Source: Nemertoderma westbladi (taxonomy: Eukaryota > Xenacoelomorpha > Nemertodermatida > Nemertodermatidae). From it: a DNA stretch of 57,746 nucleotides. The notes under the pieces are model-generated. The model was not told the origin of the DNA and searched no databases. It saw only the letters and a program-made list of their open reading frames with translations. Each line of letters starts with the position of its first letter. Within the stretch, counting starts at the first letter, position 1. Both the position numbers and the translations under genes were made by a program. The stretch lies in the NCBI GenBank assembly GCA_032718475.1, contig JAUCBJ010005699.1:1-57746 (forward strand), read 5' to 3'. Positions 32,197 through 41,995 of the stretch are shown here, piece after piece.

Positions 32197-35100
32197 TTAA
32201 CTATCTGATAGTTCATTGTTTGGTTCCCGATAAATAGGTATATTGTTTTTTTTTACGGGTTTTTCAACCTTTGTTTGATAGTGACCCCAGGGAAGCGAAT
32301 GATTTTTATTAACCCAATAAAGTTTATCGTCAAATGCGCTGAGAGCAAACTTATCTCGTGCTACAGTATACACTTTGTGTAATTGACTCTGAAATTGGTG
32401 CGTTTCCTTGGAAATTTCTAAGTTATCCTTATATGCACTTAAATAATCCTCGTGGCAAATATTTTTATCCACGACAGCTCTTGTTATTCCTTTCGCCCGT
32501 CGTATATTTGTTTCATTGAATTCTAAAATTGAATATAACTTTGGTCTTAAAAATACTGCTTGTTTAATTTTACGTGAGGCTAGTTCATCTTTACAGTAAT
32601 AGAGCCTGGATTTATTTTTATCGCTGTAGAGAGGGTGATCCTTGGGGTAATTGGATGTATCTAAAATATTATTTTTAATTAAGGCTTTTAAGAAATTACT
32701 CTGCGATGTATTATAGTAACACCCTATTAAAGAGTCCGTATCTGATGCTACAATTTCAATTCGGCAGTTTAATTCTTTCTCAATAGGTAGCAATTTATCG
32801 TAATACAGCTGATACATATCCAATTTAGCTAAGTCCAAGACAGTACTACCTACATAGACCGGCTTATCGAGAGTTACAGAGTCTTTCACTAATAAATGTC
32901 CCGATAAGGAATCGTTATAAATCATGAAATTTTCGTGATTTATACGTTTGACCAATAGGTCGCATTTCTCTTTACTATTAGCGATACGAAAGTTGCAACG
33001 GTCCCTTATCTTCTCTATCGTTTTTCCAAATAACGAATTATTTAGAAGCTTCGCAACAGCTGTTTCAATGTAACTTTTTGCTACGCGCCTTTGATTAATA
33101 TTAAAATCTATATAGGGTTTAAATACAAAGTCTTGATGGAAAGAATACAATTTATGGAGCTTAGTAACAATTAAACCTTGTTTTATATAAAATTTTAACA
33201 GTTTTAAATTTACATGATAGAATTCCTTATCGAATTGTGTCAACATAAGTTTTGGTGCACACATCTTATAATTGCTATTAGTACCTCTTTGTTTACAAAC
33301 ATGATTATATTGTTCCCTCATATATGGTGAAAGCATTATCTCATTTATACTTAAATGTTCTGGAGCTAAGGGTAGTTCTAATGTACGATCATGAATATCT
33401 TTGGGATATTTCAAATCGCAAATTAAGAAAAACCCAATATCACCTTCAGTATCAAGATTTGTCAAATAGTTTATTAGTTCTTCTGGAGCAGCATTCTCTA
33501 AATATGTAACGTTGACTTGTTCAAACCCTGAAACAGGTAGCTTTTTACTTAAATTACCAGAATACAAGGAATTAAAATCTATATTGAAAATATGACACTC
33601 TTCCTTGCTTGGATCATAATTATCAGTATCTGGTATATTTGATTCTATGTAATGCTTTCGACAGAATGATACCCCTCCTCTAATAGATGCTTCAAAATCT
33701 CTATATGTTTGGTAATCTTTTATTAATGCTAACTTACATTTATTGTATTTCAGGGCGCAATCATAAGTGAAAGCTGCGATACTGCAATAATAAACTACTT
33801 CTAATTCGTAGTTTTGTCTACACACTCTCCTAAAGTTCTCAAATATATCAGCGAGGAGACAAACATTGAGTTTTAAGTATGCTAAAAGATAATCCTTGAG
33901 ATTCACACAGTCAAACTGACTCCATGATGCGTTGGCAAAACTATATTCCTCGGGTGTACAGGTATTTTGTGTTAATTTACTATAAAATTTGTCTATTGAT
34001 GGTAATTTCGAATCATTGAATTTATTTAAATCTGTCAGATACTCGTAGGGAAATATACCTTTTCGTTTAATTGTTGCATTATTTAAATTTGGATAAAAAT
34101 ATTTCATTTGCTGTTCAGTAATTGGTAGAACTGATGTTATATCCTCGCTGTCTATATCCTTTGTTGAACAATCAACTAAAGTACTTAGGGAAAAGGATAA
34201 AAATTGATATGTGTCTAAGACACGTAGCTCGATCTTAGTTTTTTCATCTTTCACCGGTATATGCATGCTTAGTGAAATATACCTTTCAGAATTTTTAGGG
34301 ATCACCTTTATATCCCAATCGGAATATTTATTGTTGGTAAAACCAACTTGTAAAAGAAAATGCAAATCGTAGAGATTGCAGTTGTGTGCAGCGAGTATAT
34401 ACATGTGTCGTTTCAATGATAAAGAGCGGTTACACGCGTTACAAGCGGCTGCTATATAGTTACCAGTAATATGTGAGTGATGTTTATTTTTCTCAGACTT
34501 ATCCTTAAATAAAACATTGCAATAAAAGCAAGTTTTAGCTTTCCAAAAACTTAACTTATCTACTTCGTTAAGTATAATCTTCTCTCGCGTATGGGTTTCT
34601 GCCCACTTATATAATTGGGTGATGTCATTATATACAGAGTCTAAAAAGTCTTGAATACAGTTGTTGTCGATTGTTTTTGTAAAGGTCTTCAAATAAAATT
34701 TTGGTGGATTGATTAATTCACTACTAGGAACAATTAAATAACTTACAGCGCATGGAATATGATTCTGAATAAATTTACTGTTGGTGGCTGGCTCCAAAAT
34801 AGATTCTATGTCAAAATATATTACAAACAATGCTGGTAATGTTCTATCTAAATTTCTTAACCTAATGTGAGTTCTTTTTTCAGACGATAGCTTCTCAACT
34901 TGACTTTTTCCTCGATAACAAGCAAGACGGTGACGTTCTAGAACATCCTTGCTGTAGAAATGAGACAAACACCGTTCACAAAATTTCCTACATCTAATAT
35001 GCTTACCTGTTGTATTCAACAAACGATTCAAGTTAGTTATGCAAACATAATGTGATTGTTTACTCGTATTCTTATTTTTTACAAGTAATATATTCAATAA

Positions 35101-36210
35101 CTCTTTATCTGGAGTGATTTTACTAAATGGAGCCTGTCTTAATATAGATACTCGATTGTTATCGTAGAGTAATAAATTAATTATATATGCTGAATTCTGT
35201 TTTTCAAAAAGTTTAATTGCAAGCAGCCATTCTGTTGGATAATCTTTGTTCCCGTTGTCAAAAATAAAATGACTCATATAATTTTTGTACGATGAAGTAC
35301 GGTTTTTGTTGTTTTTTACTTTGCTACTAAATTTTGTGGCTATAATTGCCCATTTGAAACAGTCATTATCAGCCGTTTGTATATTTATAACACATTTTTT
35401 AACTGATAGAGTGTTAGGTAACTCCATATAACCGTGACCTTTATATTCCAGTGACCTACACTTGGATTCAGCTACTTTAATTTCCACTCTTAATAAAGAT
35501 TTAACGCGCCACCCTGAGCCACGAGTGTTAAATATGGCTATTTTTTGCATTAATTTTTCTAGTACATACTCAAACCATGTGTCAAAACTTTCATGTGAAT
35601 CTATGGTATTAACTGCACCACCTGAAGAACTAAAATAGAAAGCTTCTTCTTGATCTCCCTCTGAAAAATGTGATCGATACATGAGTATATTCACACCTAG
35701 CCAGGGTCTAAGTACATTCATTTCGCTAAGTTTTCCTAATAATAACGTTTTGATGTGTGGCAGAATTTTTAGTATCGATGAATGAATATCAGGAAAATCT
35801 TCATCATTCGGAAGATTGTAAACATAGATTTCTAAACGGTTATCGTGTGCAGCTCGTTCGATGCTAAAAATTGATGGACCTTGACCAGATTTCAGTCTTT
35901 TTCTAGATGCGACAGTATTGTTTTGGTTCGCTCGTGGTCTAACATGATAATAACGTTGGTGACAGTCGTGACGTAAATAATTATCATATAAATACTCTTT
36001 ATTACAAGTAGGACAAGTTTTTTCATACACGTAAAACTTCATTTCTTTACATCCCGTAGGTGTTTCGTGTCGTTTGCATATTTCTTCTGTAGGTGTAAAA
36101 ACATGACACTTAAAACAAGAATAACCTTCAAAATGTGACCTTAGGTGGCGTAAATAATTTCGTTTAGAAATTTGAAGAGGACAAAATGGACATTTCAATT
36201 GTTTATCCAT
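32197..36210 (-). CDS. Family B DNA polymerase, protein-primed Polinton type (1337 aa)
   Basis: The ORF is uninterrupted. The N-terminus has C2H2-like fingers (Cys7, Cys10, His22, His26; further Cys/His at 32-84), and a C2HC finger lies at 411-431 (CERC...H...C). The 3'-5' exonuclease shows ExoI Asp467/Glu469 (YFDIES), ExoII HNCNLYD (Asp615) and an ExoIII-like YLKLNVCLLAD (~778-788). A Cys/His treble-clef insert lies at 561-593. Polymerase motifs are A (IDFNSLYSG, Asp878), B (NNSLFGK, 1057-1063) and C (ASDTDS, Asp1157/Asp1159). Motif A ends SLYS, not the usual SLYP. The enzyme would replicate the element by protein priming, as in Polintons and adenoviruses. It is the best-preserved gene here, while the capsid genes carry lesions. 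Confidence 0.9.
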   Translation of the reverse strand: MDKQLKCPFCPLQISKRNYLRHLRSHFEGYSCFKCHVFTPTEEICKRHETPTGCKEMKFYVYEKTCPTCNKEYLYDNYLRHDCHQRYYHVRPRANQNNTVASRKRLKSGQGPSIFSIERAAHDNRLEIYVYNLPNDEDFPDIHSSILKILPHIKTLLLGKLSEMNVLRPWLGVNILMYRSHFSEGDQEEAFYFSSSGGAVNTIDSHESFDTWFEYVLEKLMQKIAIFNTRGSGWRVKSLLRVEIKVAESKCRSLEYKGHGYMELPNTLSVKKCVINIQTADNDCFKWAIIATKFSSKVKNNKNRTSSYKNYMSHFIFDNGNKDYPTEWLLAIKLFEKQNSAYIINLLLYDNNRVSILRQAPFSKITPDKELLNILLVKNKNTSKQSHYVCITNLNRLLNTTGKHIRCRKFCERCLSHFYSKDVLERHRLACYRGKSQVEKLSSEKRTHIRLRNLDRTLPALFVIYFDIESILEPATNSKFIQNHIPCAVSYLIVPSSELINPPKFYLKTFTKTIDNNCIQDFLDSVYNDITQLYKWAETHTREKIILNEVDKLSFWKAKTCFYCNVLFKDKSEKNKHHSHITGNYIAAACNACNRSLSLKRHMYILAAHNCNLYDLHFLLQVGFTNNKYSDWDIKVIPKNSERYISLSMHIPVKDEKTKIELRVLDTYQFLSFSLSTLVDCSTKDIDSEDITSVLPITEQQMKYFYPNLNNATIKRKGIFPYEYLTDLNKFNDSKLPSIDKFYSKLTQNTCTPEEYSFANASWSQFDCVNLKDYLLAYLKLNVCLLADIFENFRRVCRQNYELEVVYYCSIAAFTYDCALKYNKCKLALIKDYQTYRDFEASIRGGVSFCRKHYIESNIPDTDNYDPSKEECHIFNIDFNSLYSGNLSKKLPVSGFEQVNVTYLENAAPEELINYLTNLDTEGDIGFFLICDLKYPKDIHDRTLELPLAPEHLSINEIMLSPYMREQYNHVCKQRGTNSNYKMCAPKLMLTQFDKEFYHVNLKLLKFYIKQGLIVTKLHKLYSFHQDFVFKPYIDFNINQRRVAKSYIETAVAKLLNNSLFGKTIEKIRDRCNFRIANSKEKCDLLVKRINHENFMIYNDSLSGHLLVKDSVTLDKPVYVGSTVLDLAKLDMYQLYYDKLLPIEKELNCRIEIVASDTDSLIGCYYNTSQSNFLKALIKNNILDTSNYPKDHPLYSDKNKSRLYYCKDELASRKIKQAVFLRPKLYSILEFNETNIRRAKGITRAVVDKNICHEDYLSAYKDNLEISKETHQFQSQLHKVYTVARDKFALSAFDDKLYWVNKNHSLPWGHYQTKVEKPVKKNNIPIYREPNNELSDS

Positions 36211-36760
36211 CTCTTTATTATCCTAAAAACAATTTAAAATTAATATGAATATTGTTATATATATAATCAAAAAAAATTCATAAGCTACTCAACACAAATA
36301 AAATATAATATCTAAACTTTAATTAATTTAATATTTTCAGAATGAGCTCGATTGAATCAGTTGAGCTCTTTATATATATATATATATTTCAAGTTTCTAC
36401 TTATACCAACCAATCATAAATAACAGTTACATTGGAAACTAATATCATAAATAAAGTTGCTTTTACAACTGAATTCTTTATAATAAAATCAAGTCTAAGC
36501 AAAGATGTGCATAATGCGTTTTTAATTTTCATTGATAAAGTAGGTTTTACATGCTAATGTTTTATTATGGTGGTGTAAACTCATGCATTTACATGCGAAT
36601 GTTTTATACCTAATCCCATGCTCACATTAAACTATCACCAATATTTACTCAATAAAGTCACCTTTACATGCAAATACTTTATAATAATCACGCTTTGTGA
36701 TAAAAAGTTACCTTTACAAGTCAGTGTGAAACTGAAAAAAAGTCTCTAGTTAATAATAAA
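36211..36760 (-). promoter_or_regulatory. Iteron-like array and TATA candidate upstream of PolB
   Basis: This intergenic region separates two minus-strand genes. Five imperfect ~40-bp units occur at about 36450-36725, built on ATAAAGT-N2-CTTTACATGC-N-AATGTTTTAT. Three units contain ATGC-N-AAT octamers (36551 ATGCTAAT, 36593 ATGCGAAT, 36668 ATGCAAAT, the last a perfect POU octamer). On the minus strand TATATATAAAGAGCTC (about 36366-36388) lies ~160-175 bp before the PolB ATG and could act as a TATA box. Function is inferred from position and repetition only. Confidence 0.45.
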
Positions 36761-37804
36761 TCAATCTGATACTGTTTTTATATGTTCCTTATTGTAATCT
36801 GCTACCTCTTCACTTGCTTTTGTAACTTTTATTTTCTTTGTAGGTATAGAATCATTGTTGGGAATGGAAGATGTTTGAGATGTAGATCTGCGCTTTCTAT
36901 CACTCGATGTCTCTTCGATGTATGTCTTTGGATTAAATGTGGATGAAACTACTTCTGGAAATGACTTATTAACCTTAAACTTCCAAGTTGGTTGATATAG
37001 AATCGCGAAACCGTCTGCTATATCAGTTGATGAAACCTTTAACATCATATCGTAGAGAAACTCTATATGTGGTATGTCTTTATCGTAATGTAACTGTAAA
37101 TATTTGCTTTCCTTGTCTGTAATAATTACTTTTTTTTCTTGTACATTTATTTTTACTTTAAGTCGGTCAGATAAAGCTTTATCGCCCGTATCTAGCTCTG
37201 AAAAGACACCTTCGTTTCTAATTTCATAATTCCATTCATACCACAATGAATTTACTTCCGACGCTGTTAAGTTAAACCCATTATAATACTTAAGACCAAT
37301 AGCATCAGAATATCTAGCTGAAATCTCCCATAGTCCCATATAAGTTGTTCCTTTATATTTGCTTACAAAACCAACAAAAGATGGGTTGGTTAAATTAACA
37401 ACAGAGCACTGATTTATTATTTCGAGTGGTGGTGATAACAATTCTAATATTTCTGTCTTACTCTGAAGCAATAAATTAATGAGTGATTTGTTTAGAATTT
37501 GACATTTGCCTTGCTTCTGAATATATACGTTTTCAGTAATAACACAGGTGGAAATATTTAACTTTCCTCTTGTAAATTCTATATTAGGATAAATATTACC
37601 TCTTGAAACTGGTGATTCCTTTTGTCGGTTGATTAATATTTCTAAGACATCTAGAAGGTAGAGTGTATCCTGGTAAGAGAAGCATGTTGTTACATTGCTA
37701 TCGCTTGAGAGTAATATAAAGTACTTGCCATAAACAATACTACAGGTATATTTATTACATGTAAATTTCCAAGTATTGTTTGAAGTTTTTTTAAATAAAT
37801 CCAT
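36761..37804 (-). CDS. Unknown Polinton-region protein (347 aa)
   Basis: An intact ORF with an ATG start (MDLFKKTSNNTWKFTCNKY). The first ~270 residues look like a globular, beta-rich domain with no motif I recognise (YGKYFILLSSDSN, VGFVSKYKGTTYMGLWEIS, SLWYEWNYEI). The last ~70 residues are Ser/Lys-rich, with two basic clusters (SDRKRRS and PTKKIKVTK) resembling a bipartite nuclear localisation signal. There is no signal peptide or membrane span. It is the gene farthest right in the Polinton block, transcribed in the same direction as PolB and upstream of it, so an early or DNA-associated role is possible. That is inference from place and tail only. It does not look like the packaging ATPase: there is no P-loop. 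Confidence 0.5.
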   Translation of the reverse strand: MDLFKKTSNNTWKFTCNKYTCSIVYGKYFILLSSDSNVTTCFSYQDTLYLLDVLEILINRQKESPVSRGNIYPNIEFTRGKLNISTCVITENVYIQKQGKCQILNKSLINLLLQSKTEILELLSPPLEIINQCSVVNLTNPSFVGFVSKYKGTTYMGLWEISARYSDAIGLKYYNGFNLTASEVNSLWYEWNYEIRNEGVFSELDTGDKALSDRLKVKINVQEKKVIITDKESKYLQLHYDKDIPHIEFLYDMMLKVSSTDIADGFAILYQPTWKFKVNKSFPEVVSSTFNPKTYIEETSSDRKRRSTSQTSSIPNNDSIPTKKIKVTKASEEVADYNKEHIKTVSD

Positions 37805-38240
37805 AATTAGAATGAAAACTATTTTGAAAAATAAAAACCAAATAAATGATTATTAGAATGTAAAACTTCTGTTTATATGGTTGCTTTATTACAACAGAGT
37901 GACTTACAGTGAGGAATATAGTAGCTTCGTGTAACAGATGCAACGTGTACAGCTAAATTTATTACATTAGCGTGAGTTAGAGAGTGAAATAGCAGTAACA
38001 TGTAACAGATGCAACGTGATCAATGCTAGCCCTGTCATTCTAACTTATATTTTAACTTAGTTGACCGGTCAGTCACATCGATAAAAGAAATCGATTATTA
38101 TTAATAGTCGAATTAATGTATTCTATGCTATAGTAATTATGTTAAGGAACTAGAAGCTATTTATAAACATCTGCTACCAGTGATGAAGATGAAGAATTCA
38201 ATGACTATGGTATAACTCAGATATTTATCGCCTTTTTCTC
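37805..38240. other. Right flank of the Polinton block
   Basis: Non-coding AT-rich DNA. The phrase TGTAACAGATGCAACGTG occurs twice (about 37930 and 38000). A palindromic GACCGGTC lies near 38064. I see no inverted match to the left flank at 22776-23029. Confidence 0.4.
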
Positions 38241-38515
38241 TCGAGGTTGGATGGAAGAGTGATTGGTGAGTTGTGAGGAGTTATATCGGTCCCGGGTTCG
38301 AACCCTGTTGAATATTTTGTTATCTGAAAAATTGCAAAATTAAATTTAGTTACTGGTGAAAAATAGCGATTTGAAAAATAGTAGAAGTTACCTGTAGACA
38401 CCTCTAGCGTCTGTAAAATAATGGTTGGTGAAAAATAGCGATTTGAAAAATAGTAGAAGTTACCTGATGCTAAGTGTAGACACCCGAACACCTGTAAAAT
38501 AAAGGTTGGTTATTG
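38241..38515 (+). mobile_element. tRNA-derived SINE-like element with a 72-bp internal repeat
   Basis: A box-A-like stretch (TGGATGGAAGAGTGATTGG, about 38250) is followed ~40 bp on by a perfect box B (GGTTCGAACCC, about 38295-38305), as in RNA polymerase III SINE heads. The body then has two tandem copies (period 72 bp, from 38355 and 38427) of GGTGAAAAATAGCGATTTG plus AGTAGAAGTTACCTG. The clover-leaf is not intact, so it is not a functional tRNA. Confidence 0.5.
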
Positions 38516-38741
38516 GACGGAGTACTAGCGTTGGGTGACTAATAACGCCTCTAGCGGAAGATGCGGGAACTTGAGAAGTTGCCATGGTTACGGATGAAAT
38601 GCTGACATCTGATTGGTTGAAATAATAACGACCACTGCTAAAGGTTGAAATGGTGGCTTCTGATTGGATGGATTACTAAAAATGGACGGTAATGATGGGC
38701 TACGGGTGACTTTGATCGAGGTGGCTAGCTTCTTATACTAC
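38516..38741 (+). other. Junction DNA before BEL-2 gag resumes
   Basis: This is a stretch of unknown origin with repeated TCTGATTGG phrases (about 38609 and 38659). Gag homology restarts at about 38742 (CCTGTACTCC). An ORF starting at 38664 runs through it into gag, but its first ~25 codons are not gag. Confidence 0.4.
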
Positions 38742-39758
38742 TCACCTGTACTCCTAGAACCTACCTCTAAATTCCCTTTGCACAGCACTAAACTACCTGT
38801 GCCCAGCAGAACAACCCCTGAGACAGTTCCTGTCCTGGACTCCGAGCGAAATATCAATGATTTGTCGCCCATTGTCCCTCGTCCACACGCTACTATGTTG
38901 GCGGCTCCCGCTTCGGCGGTAGAGTGGGTGGATGAGGGACGACGGGAGATGGGTCTACTGCTCGGGCAGCTGAGGGAACACCGTTTGTGCTCCTCTCAGC
39001 AGGTCCGAGAGATGGAAGGGACTGTTCAGCAGTTAAAGGGAACAGTCAGAGAGGGTAGGTTAGAGTTGCAAGAAGTGCAGCAGAGTATCGCGTTAGAACG
39101 CGATAAATTAGTAAATACACAAAAGGGTATACCACCACCCCCTGTAACAATGTGTCAACCTGTTAGGTCTTAAGTATTTCATGCGCAAGGTGTGGAGCCT
39201 ACACGCATCTATACTGCTAGTGAAGTAGAAACTCCTATAGTAAACCCTATTAAGGGTAATTATAAACCTGTTGACAATGATATTCCATATAGACCTGATC
39301 ATAATCCGAGAAATTTATATACCGATAGCTCGATATTAAATAACACGATGGCCCAAGAAAGTTTTACACGTCAAATGGCTAGAACCGAAGCCCGTCAAGC
39401 GGTAAAGGTGGGAGAGATTGTCAAGTTCAATGGAGATGAGATGAAATGGTTACCTTTTAATGAATATTACAAAGATAACATACAGAATTCTGTGCTATCT
39501 AACGGAGAGAAACTTAGATTCCTCATCGAGTGCTTGGAAGGATCTCCCAAGTTAATGGCGTTAAAGTTTATTGGACATCCGGATGGATTAAGACAAGTTT
39601 GGGATACACTAAACATCAGGTATGGTAATAGGAATAACATAGCTAGGTATTTGTATGCGAAATTAATGGCGCCCCGAAAGTTTCTTAGCAGCGGGATTAT
39701 AGAGTTTTCCGACGAGATTCAGGAGATCTGTAGACAACTAGATTGGTTAGTCTCATGA
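38742..39758 (+). pseudogene. BEL-2 gag, central part
   Basis: Gag resumes after the Polinton with PVLLEPTSKFPLHSTKL, matching copy A from about residue 312. It shows a coiled coil (LREHRLCSSQQVREMEGTV) longer than in copy A. A TAA at 39171-39173 replaces the GAA of copy A. The frame then continues with the DUF1759-type core (FNGDEMKWLPFNEYY, GHPDGLRQVWDTLNIRYG). At about 39747 five bases (GTAAG of copy A) are missing, which shifts the frame and ends the ORF at 39758. The parallel ORF of copy A gives the expected frame at this point. Confidence 0.78.
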
Positions 39759-40323
39759 ATACCAGAATTCTATGGTTATTGGACCCGTAGCATCTGCTTT
39801 GCCAAAGGGTGGAGTAGGTACACGCTGGGACAAGAAAGTGTTATATATGATGGAACAAGAACGAAGAGACCCTACCATGGCTGATCTCATGTCATTCTTA
39901 GATGGAGAGGTAAAATTACAGCTCCTAAAGCAGTCCAGAGAGAAGACACCGGAAAATAAGGTAAGTGAGAAACCCGCTTCTAGGAGAAAGGTAACACCAG
40001 TGTGTTATACAGGCGACGGTGAAAGCCAGGCTTCTCAAGAGGAGGACAGCGGGAAAGACACTGAACGATCTTACTATAACAACAAAGCGCCTAAAGACGT
40101 AAGTAAATTTAAGTCTCGAACCAATGACAGGAGAGAACAGGTAAGAAAAACTCCTCCTACGTCTCCTAAGAGAATTCATGGAAGAAAGCCCGAGGAAAGA
40201 ACGAGTGTGCACAACGTTACCCAAAGTAAGGTAAGTAACATCAAACCAAAATGTGTGCTGTGCGACGGGCCACACCGTTTAAGTGTGTGTGATGAATTCT
40301 TAAAAAAAATCCTTAAAGGATAG
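39759..40323 (+). pseudogene. BEL-2 gag C-terminus and first zinc knuckle
   Basis: ORF 39772-40323 continues gag (KKVLYMMEQERRDPTMADLMSFL), including the ~150 bp lost from copy A. It then has a basic/Ser-rich linker with KVSEKPASRRK and the first knuckle CVLCDGPHRLSVC. An extra A in the run at about 40302-40309 shifts the frame, and TAG ends the ORF at 40323. Four GTAAGT sites (39961, 40098, 40231, 40478) are shared with copy A. Confidence 0.75.
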
Positions 40324-40348
40324 ACGTGAAGTCATATGGGATAAGCGA

Positions 40349-41995
40349 TTGTGTTATAATTGTCTCAGACGAGGACACCAATGGCGGACCTGTTACTCCG
40401 ACGCAAGGTGTGCTAAGTGCGGCGCGAAACATCATATCTTGTTGCACACTGAATTCGAAAGAAACAGCCCGAGTCAGGTAAGTGAGTCCGAACTACATGT
40501 CCAATTCAGTGATGTGAACGACACTGATCAAAGTTCTGAGATGGAAGGATTCTATACGGATGAATTCTCTGACGAAAACGAATCCTGTTACATAATAAAT
40601 ACCGCAGTGTATCGAGCACTTACGTATGAGAAAGAAACCGATATTGAGCTCCCCCTAACTACTCCTGACCGACAACCATCTTGGAAAGCACCAACTTCCA
40701 ACGTGGGAATCCGAGAATTTCCCGTAGTGCAGTTGAGAGTCCACGGCCCACGAAAGAGTTATATAGTGAACACCCTCCTTGACTCCGGCAGCACAGGAAC
40801 ATTAATCGATAAAGAACTAGCCAAAGACATCTTTGCTGGACAACCCAAGTTCCGAACTAAGTTGAACATGTCAGGAATTATGCAGGTTTGGAAATCTACA
40901 GTAGCTACAGACTACTATGTAGGCGCGTTGTCCACCCCCCAGGATGAACTAGGAGAACACAGTATAAGGTCAGTAAAAATGGTGGCGATAAAGAACTTCG
41001 CTACCAGCCAAGTAGAACCTTATAACTGGGATGAGGACTATTTCACCCAGCAGCATAAGATACCTAGATTCAACACAGACTACCCTGGAGTGCAAATACT
41101 CATCGGCCAAAATGCGCATGAGGCGCTTGAGACATTGGAGAAACGGCCTGCTCAACCGCAACCACTGCAAACCTATGCGGGAATAACAAGAGTAGGTTGT
41201 TACCTCACTGGACCTTCCCGTAGGACACTCATGGAAAGGCTACCCAAAGATCGGGTCCATCAGGAGAGTGAATGGGAAGAAGACATCAGTGAGGGAGAGA
41301 CGACCATAACTGAGGGAACACCATACTCCTCAGATAATGACGATATTAACTCCAATGTAGATCAATGGAGACATTGCCCCGAGACAATTAATCTAGCCGA
41401 CATCGCTTCCAGAGGAGCAACTCCTCAAGAACTGACAGATACTCCAGACTGGTTAGGTGGACCCGACTTCCTAAGTAAAGAAGATGAATGGTCTCCCCAT
41501 CTTACCACGGCTGAGATTAGACAAGCCAAGGGAGCGGAGAAAGTCAAACCTAAAACCCGGACGAGTAAATCAAGGTTATTTAAACCCGTGATAGATCTGT
41601 CTGTACTACACATTGCCAGGGACGACGCTGTGGATCTAAACTCCCCCACCGCGAACAGATCTGTTGTGGAGATCAGAGAGAGAGACTGGAGATCTGGAAC
41701 ACCAGACGTCTCGCAGGGACTCTCACCTCTCCTGCCGGGAGCGATGGACCACTATAGCTCCTGGAATCGGCTTTGTAAGGCCGTCGTGTATTTGAAGCGA
41801 TGTTTCTATCGTCACTATTCCAGGACGAAGAGGAAACCTGGAATTGTATTCGAAACACAACAACTCAATCGCCCAGTTGGTCGTTTATGTTTACTGGAAA
41901 GAGACCGAGAACTGTCCGGAAACTATGGAAGGCAAGATACTCTTCCCACGACCACCTCCCTAATCCAACAAACATCTAGGGACTCCCCAACGTAG
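40349..41995 (+). pseudogene. BEL-2 deleted pol: zinc knuckles, protease and pol tail in one open frame
   Basis: This 548-codon ORF carries knuckles (CYNCLRRGHQWRTC, CAKCGAKHH) and the protease site LLDSGSTGTLID (~40775-40810), with the lysine codon intact where copy A has a stop. Two large in-frame deletions then follow. At about 41350 (SDNDDINSNVDQW) sequence equivalent to copy A ~6815-8590 is gone, removing RT and most RNase H. At about 41830 (RTKRKPGIVF) copy A ~9060-10455 is gone, removing the integrase. The natural pol stop is at 41993-41995. The product would keep Gag-processing protease but no RT or integrase, so the copy would depend on others. Confidence 0.8.

Larger units (their letters stand above)
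22776..38240. mobile_element. Polinton/Maverick-type virus-like element (ends unclear)
   Basis: Plus-strand genes for two related capsid-type proteins, a basic virion-like protein, a capsid protein of the Polinton F54H12.2-like family and an adenain-type protease are followed by minus-strand PolB. This set is characteristic of Polintons/adintovirus-like elements. The block replaces ~360 bp of BEL-2 gag (equivalent to about 4030-4390 in copy A). I cannot find long terminal inverted repeats, a target duplication, a packaging ATPase, or an integrase other than that of the nested Ginger element. The boundaries given are approximate. Confidence 0.78.

Noticed and set aside
38281-38310. Functional tRNA gene
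   Set aside because: Only the box-B/T-arm motif is intact; no clover-leaf or acceptor pairing.
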